Shown here piece by piece: positions 56,785 through 64,000 of a stretch of DNA of 64,000 bases (the stretch's first letter is position 1; each line of letters opens with the position of its first letter). The translations under genes were made by a program, and so were the position numbers. The notes under the pieces are model-generated. The model did not search any database. It saw only the letters and a list, made by a program, of their open reading frames with translations, and was not told where the DNA came from. The stretch is from contig MDYQ01000056.1 in assembly GCA_003024175.1 (NCBI GenBank), positions 1-64,000 on the forward strand, in the 5' to 3' direction. The stretch is from Planoprotostelium fungivorum (lineage: Eukaryota; Evosea; Variosea; Cavosteliida; Cavosteliaceae).

Positions 56785-57970
56785 ATGTCTGACGATAAGT
56801 CTATCTTCACCGAGCTCACTCACAAGTCCTACCCTGATCAGGCCAAATGGTGACACCGATCACAAATCGATGGCTGATTGAATCGAAGGTACCTGAATGG
56901 CTTCTGGAGCGAGGGAGCTCAAGCTGAGGCTGAGAACATCTGGAAGTTCGCTCACAAATTTATCGAGCTGGACCAACAGAACAAGAAGGGAGGTCACAAG
57001 GTGGGAATCCACGCAATTAGTGATTGCCAGATCGAATACCTCCCACATCTGTGTTTGATTCTCCTTCTTAGCTCGATGAGTTCTGGTCTCACAAGTTCTT
57101 GGAAGACATCAAGGAGAGTCACACTGTCATTGCCCTCAGAAACAAACTTCGCGAGGCCAACATGCAGGTGATCTGATCTCCTTCCTCCATTCCACTCAAG
57201 ATTGTCCAGGTCAATGGCAATCACATGTCACTGCTCGAGTACCTCTCTTTCCGCTACAACAAGTCTCTCAAGGCCGTCGCACACGCACCGCAAGGTAATG
57301 CACTCCTCTTTCGTATCATCCTTACGTATCATACAACGTCCTCATTTGTCACAGGCGAGGGAGACCCGAGAGAGATCGAAGAGGCACAAGCCAAATTGGA
57401 GGCCGTCCAAAGTGCATTAGAAGCTCAGAGGGCGCAGGAAGAGGCAGTCAAGCAGGCCGAGGCCGATCAGAAGGCCGCTCTCGCCGATCTTAACAAACAG
57501 GAAGAAGAATACAAGACTCTCGTCTCTTCATTAGAGACCAAGTCCAAAGATTCTGCGATCTCTCTCGTCCAACGTAACAAGGCCGCCGCCGAGCTATCGC
57601 AGGTGACGATTTCCTCTACACCTATGAGTCATCCATCTTTGAGATGAATCACATCATCTTCCAATGACATCATCTTTCCATCACACGATCATCTCCATTC
57701 GACTCTCGTTAAGACGTTCAATAGGTCAAGAGTGAAGATCCTCTTCCTCTGAGAAAGGCAAAGATCACATCTGAGGCCACCGTGAGGAAGTTGGCCAAAG
57801 AGAGGAAATTGGCTGAAGAGAAGACTGCACAGAGTGAGGCGAGATTCCAAGAGGCCGTGGACTTTTTAGAACAAGTGAAGCGCAAGGGAAGCGTTGCCTT
57901 TGGTTCGATCTGGTGGATGGAGAAGGAGTTGCATGAGGCGAAGAAGTTTCTTCCAAAGAGCAAGCAATAG
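56785..57970 (+). CDS. F-actin bundling protein, 34-kDa (abpB-like) family
   Basis: Starts MSDDKSIFTELTHKSYPDQA, then YLNGFWSEGAQAEAENIWKF, LDEFWSHKFLEDIKESHTV, LREANMQIVQVNGNHMSLLE and YLSFRYNKSLKAVAHAPQGE. A long Ala/Glu/Lys coiled coil follows (EEAQAKLEAVQSALEAQRAQ, LADLNKQEEEYKTLVSSLE), then SEDPLPLRKAKITSEATVRK and GSVAFGSIWWMEKELHEAKK with KSKQ at the end. The DPLPLR..KIT.EA and G(A)IWW(M/I)E(R/K)EL.EAKK(F/Y)(L/M)P motifs are those of the C-terminal domain of the Dictyostelium calcium-regulated 34-kDa actin bundler and its fungal relatives. About six exons. EF-hand motifs are not clear in my reading, so calcium control is unproven. Confidence 0.78.
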
Positions 57971-58208
57971 ATGTAAAACACAATCGGTTGGTGATGAATG
58001 GTGGATGATGCCGGGGATGGCAATCATCAATGATGCCGATGAGGAATGAAGAGTGATGGTAGTGATGATCGTTTGAGATAAGGATTTGACTATATGAGTA
58101 TTTTCTTAGATATCACGGACCCATTTGCTTCTTCTCGCATGAGGTAAGGTGGTGACATTCAGACATCGGGTTGATGATGCACTCTCGTGATACGCGTCCT
58201 CTATACAT

Positions 58209-59409
58209 TTATTCCGCTTCGATACATTCGCTCTTGTCCAGAGCTATACAGTCGTACTCATAGATGAGTTCCATCACACCACTATCTCTCACATCATCTT
58301 CGATGTAGATAATGTCATCTCCCAATCTGGGATCGTTGAGGATCCTCTTTACGTTCTTGACCCATCCATCTCTCTCGCTTCCAACGGATCCTCTCGTCCG
58401 TGTGAGAGCATGGCGAAGCGATCGTGAGTCATTGGACGTCCTTCCATCGTGCATCAGAATGGTGACCAGTGATTCGTTGCCGATCGAACATGCAGCGGTG
58501 AAAAAGAGTTTGCTGCGGACGATGAGGTCGTTGTGTCGGTCTCGAAGGAGTTTCTGTAGCTCTCTCATGCCTTCGGTTTCGGTGTTGCGAATCATGTCGA
58601 GGCAGGCCGCCAATGGAAGATGGGCCTTGTCTTTGAGATCGAAAGCGGACTTGAGTTGTGATGTGTCGACTCGGCCGTCCAGCCAGAAGAGATCGAGACA
58701 TTGCACTGCACTCGGATGACGAGATCCTCTCTGGCGTACAGTGTTGATGACGGTTCGCAGGATGAGACCGTCCATGTCTTTCGGATCTGCCCTTCGGTCC
58801 TCTAGAAGGAGTCGAACTGAGACGGGATCGCTGCGTATGACTGCCTCTAGAAGGGCCAAGCTCCTTCGATTGGCTGGATCGGCCCTCCCATCGCTCAAAA
58901 GTTCCCTCAGATGTTCGTGCCTCCCCCGACAGACTGCCTCTAAGATGGATCGGTGATTGCTTTCGGTGGGATCGACACAGGGAAGCCTCAGGAGTGATTG
59001 GATCGAGGAGGACATACCGCCCGAGGCGAATGTGATGGCTCCGTTCAAGTTGAAACATATGTCAGCGGCCTTCTTCCAAGACCTGCACACGGATCGACAT
59101 CGGGTCCATTCTATCCATCGAGAGTGGGGCGATGTGGGTGGTGAATCTTGTTCGTCTATCTTGTATTCGTCGGAAGCCCTCTTCCAAGCAATAAAGTTTG
59201 TGGCGCTGGGAGTCGACTCGACGTATATCAGCCACAATCCATATCAGAGATCCTATCACCTTTCCATCGGGTCTTTTCGTCATGTATTGTTGTCTGTGAT
59301 CGTATAGAAGGTGCAATCTCCCGCTCTTCTCATCGTTGCTCGTTGTCGTCAACCAGCGAAAGATAGAGGGTAAGATGATGCATCGGAATAGGATATCATC
59401 GTGGCTCAT
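58209..59409 (-). CDS. F-box-like protein with ankyrin-type repeats
   Basis: Two exons. The first gives MSHDDILFRCIILPSIFRWL (F-box-like LP..I..(I)F.WL) and ends YMTKRPDGK; a 90-nt intron leads to RASDEYKIDEQDSPPTSPHS and WTRCRSVCRSWKKAADICF, the second half of the F-box pattern (C.(S)VC(R)SWK). The remaining 280 residues are helical units of the style VCRGRHEHLRELLSDGRADP, VIRSDPVSVRLLLEDRRADP, LVTILMHDGRTSNDSRSL, which resemble degenerate ankyrin repeats with a DGRADP turn typical of expanded families in protists. The tail is acidic (YDCIALDKSECIEAE). Likely a substrate receptor for an SCF ubiquitin ligase, by inference. Coding continues 1 kb without an intron, unlike the neighbours. Confidence 0.72.
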
Positions 59410-60213
59410 GCCCCCCAGCTAATCGACTCTTCTGAATGAGGAGAATAATGAGCGCGTTGTCTCGCTCTGCTCTGCTCCGGTGTCAATAGCAGCGCGTCTT
59501 GCGCGTGTCAGTGTGCGGGGAACCGGAAAACTTCCTGGAATCTTTGAGTGGCACCCGTCGGGTACTGTTGTAAGGTTGCTCCTCTCGCCTGTTTTCAGCT
59601 GATCTCACTACCACGGACCATCAGGCACCATATATAGATCGACTCCGACCTCTTTTTCCTCCAGGGTGAGGGCACCGAGGCATCTCGGCTCATTGCATAC
59701 AGTGACGACCAGACTGTCGCGAGATCAGGAACAGAGTGAATATTCGAGGGCATTCGGGTATTGCGACGGAGTTCTCAACGATTCCGTATTTCTATTGCCA
59801 GGATTGAGAGCATACTTACACTGGAGGCTCAGGTGAGGAGCTGCAAGATCAAAGAGAGCGGCACATTGATCTCAGAAGTGGATGAGATTGATATAGCGAG
59901 AAGTGCTTAGGAAGGTGTGGGACTCTCCTTTGCTCGCTCTCAGCGGTTTCGCTTCAGGAGGATAATACACACACAGACGTTCAATGGTCCATGTATATCT
60001 AACCTGAGCTAACACAGATGGCGATGGCATTGTTTCTCCAGCTTGATAAGCTATGAGTCTGAGCGTGTGCCTCTCTCATTCAAAAATGGAAGGATAATCG
60101 AATAAATGAAATTAAAATACTATGTATTAATACGCATCATCACCAACATCTCTTCGGATCCAACAGGTGACGCATCTGAAGCTCACCTTCTTTCGATTCA
60201 CCTTCCACGCAGC
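59410..60213. promoter_or_regulatory. Divergent intergenic region, F-box/ankyrin / calcineurin A
   Basis: About 800 bases, no coding exon recognised. Must hold both promoters; ACCATATATAGATC near 59630 is TATA-like. Confidence 0.4.
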
Positions 60214-62542
60214 ATGGAGGAAATATCTTTAGACTCACCAGCGGCTGGAAAGAGGAAAGAGGCGACCGATGAAGAAATCAAGGTGAATCGAAACGCCTTG
60301 ACCCCTTTTGACGTCCAATCAGGGCGAATTATCAGAGTTGAAGCTCTCCTACAAGAAGTTGACCATCGACAATGATAGAGCCATGAAGGATGTGCCTCCT
60401 CCGGCCAGCGAACCGATAGAGAGCTCCAAGCTCTTCATTGAGAAGGGAAAGACGGAGAATGGAGATGAAGATTTCGAAATCAATCTTCCAAATCTGAAGG
60501 CTCACCTCGTCGCAGAGGGAAAGTTGAAGAAGGTAAAGAAACCCGGAAACGAAAGGGTCTAAACGAACACAGGACGACATGAATCGACTCCTGACGAAGG
60601 CCACGGAGATATTGGCCCTCGAGCCCAATGTCATCCATCTGAGAGACCATCCCGCTGTGACTGTCTGTGGAGATACTCACGGTCAATTCTACGACCTCCT
60701 CAAACTCTTCGAAGTCGGTACGTAATGGACATCCAATGCATTCGTCACTCGATATCATTGTCATCCGACTGACTTTCCTCAAGGAGGAGACCCCGCAAGC
60801 ACTTGTTATCTCTTTTTGGGAGACTACGTCGACCGTGGATACTTCTCCATGGAGGTCGTCATATACCTCTATGCACACAAGATCAATTTCCCCAACACCT
60901 TCTTTTTACTGAGAGGAAATCACGAGTGCAGACATCTGACTCAATACTTCACTTTCGAGGCCGAATGTGAGCACCTCCATCTCATAGCATCATCATCACA
61001 TCGTCCCATCATCTCCCATCACGAACCACATTCGAACCTCTACCCCTCAACTCCATCTTCACACGAACGACAACGTGCATCGGGGTCATCCTCCATCTCT
61101 GCATCGCATGCTCATCCCACATCTACCCCTTCTCGTTCTCATTCTCTCATCAGGTCTCCACAAATACGACGCCGATGTCTACGATCTCATCATGGACTCG
61201 TTCGATGCCCTACCTCTATCGGCCGTTCTCAACAAACAATTCTTGTGCGTACACGGAGGACTTTCTCCCGAGATTCAGGTGAAATTTCGTCGGAATTTCG
61301 AGGTAAACGATGGTAGGTGGTGGACGACATCGACAAGATCGATCGATTCAGAGAACCTCCCGATTCTGGACCAATGTGTGATTTATTGTGGTCTGATCCC
61401 GCCGAGGTGAATCATCAAAGTCTGATGATCATCAACTCGATCATCGCGTGACAACAACTGACGTGTCTGAAAGGTCTACTCTGCATCTTCCTCGACCACT
61501 TTTGCTTTCAACGATGTGAGAGGTTGCAGCTATTATGTCGGTTACAAGGCCACCTGCGATTTCCTCAACCGCAACAATCTCCTCTCCGTCATTCGAGCCC
61601 ACGAGGTAAGTGTCTCATGACCATCCTCATCTTCATCATGATCATCATGACGATCGTGATCATCATCGCTCATGCATGACACATCTTCAGGTACAAGACC
61701 AAGGCTATCGCATGCACTTGAAGAACGAGAGGACTGGATTCCCCTCCATCATCACCATCTTCTCTGCTCCCAATTACCTCGATGCGTACAACAACAAGGG
61801 AGCTGTCCTGAGATACGAGAACAACGTCATGAACATCAGACAGTTCAACTCGTCGCCCCATCCTTACTGGCTGCCCAATTTCATGGACGTGTTCAACTGG
61901 TCCATTCCTTTCGTCGCAGAGAAGGGTGAGCCGCGCACGATGATCATCGTCATCGCAATCACGATCGCGATGATTACAATGATGATGATCATCATCACGA
62001 TCATCATGATGCTGACACGCGATCAGTTGCCGAGATTCTCTTAGCCTTCTTAAATCTCGTCGATGACACGAAGGAAGAGGAAGCACAAGAGATCCTATCC
62101 GAGAAGGAGAAGAGACGACAGGTGAGCACCCCCCACACACACCACCGACACAAACACAGGTACTGCGACAGAAGATCTTAGCTGCCTCTCGCATGGCCAG
62201 AATGTACAGAGTCCTCTGTGAAGAGAGAGAGACTCTCATGCAGATCCGCTCCTTCACCCCGGAGAACAGAATTCCTCAAGGCCTTCTATCCAAAGGCGTC
62301 GGTGCCATCAAGGTGAAGACGTCTCTAGACGCGGACGCCGGCTCATGATCGGACAGGAGGCGCTGGGAGACTTTGACAAGTCGAGGGAGATGGACAAGGT
62401 GAACGAGAAGAGACCGAGCAGCCCCATGCCTGTGCATCGCACGGGGTCGAACGAGAGGATCATGAGAATCCACGCCGAGAAGAAGCAGCAGATGCTGAGA
62501 ACTAGCTCGGGCTCTAACCTCTCCGTGTCTCCGGACGTCTGA
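60214..62542 (+). CDS. Calcineurin A, protein phosphatase 2B catalytic subunit
   Basis: Calcium/calmodulin-dependent Ser/Thr phosphatase. First exon [20 protein letters not shown], then [15 protein letters not shown]. The catalytic core has all signature motifs: [71 protein letters not shown] and [17 protein letters not shown]. The calcineurin-B-binding helix reads [20 protein letters not shown]. The calmodulin-binding segment is [20 protein letters not shown] (family KEVIRNKIRAIGKMARVFS) and the autoinhibitory helix [20 protein letters not shown] (family FEEAKGLDRINERMPP). Eleven or so exons with 40-200-nt introns, stop TGA after SVSPDV. Complete and standard in all regulatory elements. Confidence 0.95.
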
Positions 62543-62807
62543 TGGAACGATGATAATAGATGATGAACGTGCACTGTGGCCTGTAAGAACTTTAAGATGC
62601 TCTTAGATTCTCAAACACGCGAACATCATCCGATCTGTTGTGTGATGATGTTAGACGAGAAGATTCATCGTGAGTTTTAAATCGAGATCTTGTCCCTCCG
62701 AATCTGTAATGAAGACAATGGTCAACAGGTACATTGGACACATGAATGGACCATCGTGCCGTAAGTATTTATTGTACATTTAGAGTTGCACGTTTAGGAT
62801 TTCACGT
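62543..62807. other. Short intergenic stretch between convergent genes
   Basis: No gene. Near its right end TTTAGAGTTGCACGT occurs at 62779-62793 and again at 62807-62821, the second copy overlapping the stop of the EEP gene. Confidence 0.4.
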
Positions 62808-63458
62808 TTAGAGTTGCACGTAGTGTGGTTTGTGAGTGAAATGGGACGAGACGCTGTAGGAGACTTCGGCGAACAGACTATCCGAGAAGAGGGTGTTGTC
62901 TGGAGTTCTTGTGTCCGTGGTGGGGCAGCTGTTATCGTGGAATGCGAAGTTCAAGCCGTCGGGGATCCAGTGGTTGAGCTGGTGGGGTTGGCAGTTGAAG
63001 TCGCCCGTGATGATCTCCGTATCGGTGCCCACTTTGTCCCGCATCTCTTCGATGAATTGGGAAGTGAGTCTCCTTGCGTTCTCTTTTCCCTTCTTGTGTG
63101 GGTGATGGACGGCCACCGTGAGGATGTTGTGTCCGTCTGCATGTTCGAGGTGGACTGCGGCATATTTACCGATGTTGGAGTGGTATGACTCGATGTGCGA
63201 ATACATCTCGCCGTTCCACAAGATGCAAGCGTAGTCTTTGGAGGAACTGCTCAATTGAGCGTGGTCGGTGTACCATTCCTCTTGAAATTGGAGGCAGACC
63301 TTCTCTCCGGTGTACCTCTGGGACTCGGTGAGGACGGCAATAGAAGTGGGCTCCAATGTGATCTGTTGGTGCACGTGATTAACAAGGCTGTTCGCATTGT
63401 TGATGAGACGGTGGCGATTCGAGGCGTCGATGTTCATAGTGGCAGTGTTGACGTTCAT
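62808..63458 (-). CDS. Intronless endonuclease/exonuclease/phosphatase (EEP) superfamily protein
   Basis: Uninterrupted 216-codon gene. The first strand MNVNTATMNIDASN supplies the EEP Asn; SIAVLTESQRYTG supplies the conserved Glu; then a central strand AVHLEHADGHNILTVAVHHPH gives the catalytic His, TDTEIITGDFNCQP the DxN (GDFN) motif, and VSSHFTHKPHYVQL the final His. All five DNase I-like landmarks are present in order, so the fold is complete although small (usual size 250-300). There is no signal peptide and no intron, unusual here. No reverse transcriptase or other mobile-element part lies nearby. Substrate (nucleic acid, phosphoinositide, other phosphodiester) cannot be told from sequence. 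An external origin, for example bacterial, is possible. The 3' end overlaps a short direct repeat. Confidence 0.72.
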   Translation of the reverse strand: MNVNTATMNIDASNRHRLINNANSLVNHVHQQITLEPTSIAVLTESQRYTGEKVCLQFQEEWYTDHAQLSSSSKDYACILWNGEMYSHIESYHSNIGKYAAVHLEHADGHNILTVAVHHPHKKGKENARRLTSQFIEEMRDKVGTDTEIITGDFNCQPHQLNHWIPDGLNFAFHDNSCPTTDTRTPDNTLFSDSLFAEVSYSVSSHFTHKPHYVQL

Positions 63459-63766
63459 GGTTCGTCGTTGGATTATTTATGTTGTGGACTGACCGCGTAC
63501 CGAGCATCCCAAATTCACCATCCCAAATTGGTTTGTTTTCACGACCACCAGCCCAATCATACTCTTCGTTGCCACTTTCTCTCCCATAGAGCACACCAGC
63601 CGATAGTCCATCATCAGCAAATGCTGTCGATTCACGATCGGTTGAGCAGATTACCAATGGTCGATGAGATCACAGTAATCAATCGAGATGACATCCATCG
63701 GTCACTCCATGTGGTGTCGATTGTCACATCACCACCATCAAGGAAGAACGAAAATACACTTTCTTT
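63459..63766. other. Short intergenic stretch
   Basis: About 300 bases, no gene. Contains the probable promoter of the EEP gene. Confidence 0.3.
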
Positions 63767-64000
63767 TTAATTCAACAATCCTTCATCTTGCTGATCGAGG
63801 AGCTTCATCTTCTCCTCATACTTCCTCAGGTAGCTGACTCTCTGATAATAAGTGACCGTGATGCCCACCAGAATGAGAAGAAGAGTGCAACCCAGCCCCA
63901 GCAGAACCCATTTTCCATCTCCCTTCGACAGATCGACCTCTTTACGTCCCGCATCGGTGGCCGTGACGCTGTCGATCGATGACGATGATGATGGAAAGAC
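63767..64000 (-). CDS. C-terminus of a single-pass membrane protein (5' part outside window)
   Basis: In frame from the window edge: a Ser-rich juxtamembrane stretch (SSSSSIDSVTATDAGRKEVD), a membrane helix (WVLLGLGCTLLLILVGITV) and a charged cytosolic tail (SYLRKYEEKMKLLDQQDEGL) ending LN then TAA. Typical of a type I surface or vesicle protein. The missing N-terminal part prevents identification. Confidence 0.6.
   Translation of the reverse strand, partial: VFPSSSSSIDSVTATDAGRKEVDLSKGDGKWVLLGLGCTLLLILVGITVTYYQRVSYLRKYEEKMKLLDQQDEGLLN

Noticed and set aside
62808-63458. Endonuclease part of a LINE-type retrotransposon
   Set aside because: The EEP fold is complete but no reverse transcriptase, poly(A) end or target-site duplication is seen around it.
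1-64000. CRISPR arrays, operons, prophage, integrated virus-like elements
   Set aside because: None found; spliceosomal introns throughout and eukaryotic families exclude a prokaryotic source, and I recognised no capsid, integrase or reverse transcriptase signature.

Overview
The window is nuclear DNA from a gene-dense, intron-rich unicellular eukaryote. Almost every gene is cut into exons of about 50-350 bases by GT-AG introns, mostly 40-60 nt (some 100-200), and genes lie on both strands with gaps as small as about 90 bp. Gene content points to Amoebozoa: a crl/cAMP-receptor-like GPCR, a 34-kDa-type F-actin bundling protein, EGF-repeat membrane proteins, and a mixture of fungal-like (Mdv1-like WD40, DUF7025-type AAA ATPase) and animal-like (CEMIP/TMEM2-like G8 protein, ABTB1, KIF22-type kinesin) genes. 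A protosteloid amoeba is my best guess; this is inference from content and gene architecture. There is no bacterial operon structure, and I recognised no CRISPR array, tRNA, rRNA or virus-like element.

Layout. 1-4.7 kb (-): secreted G8/beta-helix protein running off the left edge. 5.4-7.3 kb (-): AP-2 mu. 7.4-8.9 kb (-): unknown coiled, Glu-rich protein, head-to-head with PEX7 (9.0-10.4 kb, +), whose tail faces an Mdv1-like WD40 fission adaptor (10.5-12.2 kb, -). 12.9-13.5 kb (+): type-2 peroxiredoxin. 13.7-15.8 kb (+): ABTB1-like ankyrin/BTB protein. 15.8-16.1 kb: relic of an EGF/multi-TM receptor. 16.3-19.7 kb (+): large AAA ATPase. 19.8-23.4 kb (-): two tandem intact EGF/multi-TM receptors. 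24.5-26.4 kb (+): kinesin-10-like motor. 26.6-27.7 kb (-): CAP-X8 fusion. 28.6-29.7 kb (+): GPCR. 29.8-32.9 kb (-): beta-propeller/EGF/multi-TM protein. 33.4-34.3 kb (-): PABPN1. 34.8-36.8 kb: convergent mitochondrial pair, ATP synthase subunit d (+) and prohibitin-2 (-), then SMYD (+) 93 bp from prohibitin-2. 39.8-40.1 kb (-): FAM177. 40.5-44.1 kb (+): PH-SH3 helical scaffold. 45-45.9 kb (-): unknown. 46.4-48.3 kb (-): PPR protein. 48.5-49.5 kb (+): NUS1. 50-56.4 kb (-): small single-pass membrane protein and two tandem GPI-anchored glycoprotein genes. 56.8-58 kb (+): actin bundler. 58.2-59.4 kb (-): F-box/ankyrin-like. 60.2-62.5 kb (+): calcineurin A. 62.8-63.5 kb (-): intronless EEP nuclease/phosphatase. 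63.8-64 kb (-): partial single-pass membrane protein.

The genes are mostly independent housekeeping loci. Common themes are vesicle traffic and glycosylation (AP-2, NUS1), peroxisome and mitochondrion (PEX7, Mdv1-like, subunit d, prohibitin, PPR), calcium/actin signalling (actin bundler, calcineurin, GPCR) and rapidly evolving cell-surface proteins (EGF receptors, GPI glycoproteins, G8 and CAP-X8 proteins). The surface genes show the recent duplications, decay and unusual fusions. All splice junctions are my manual reading and single boundaries may be wrong.
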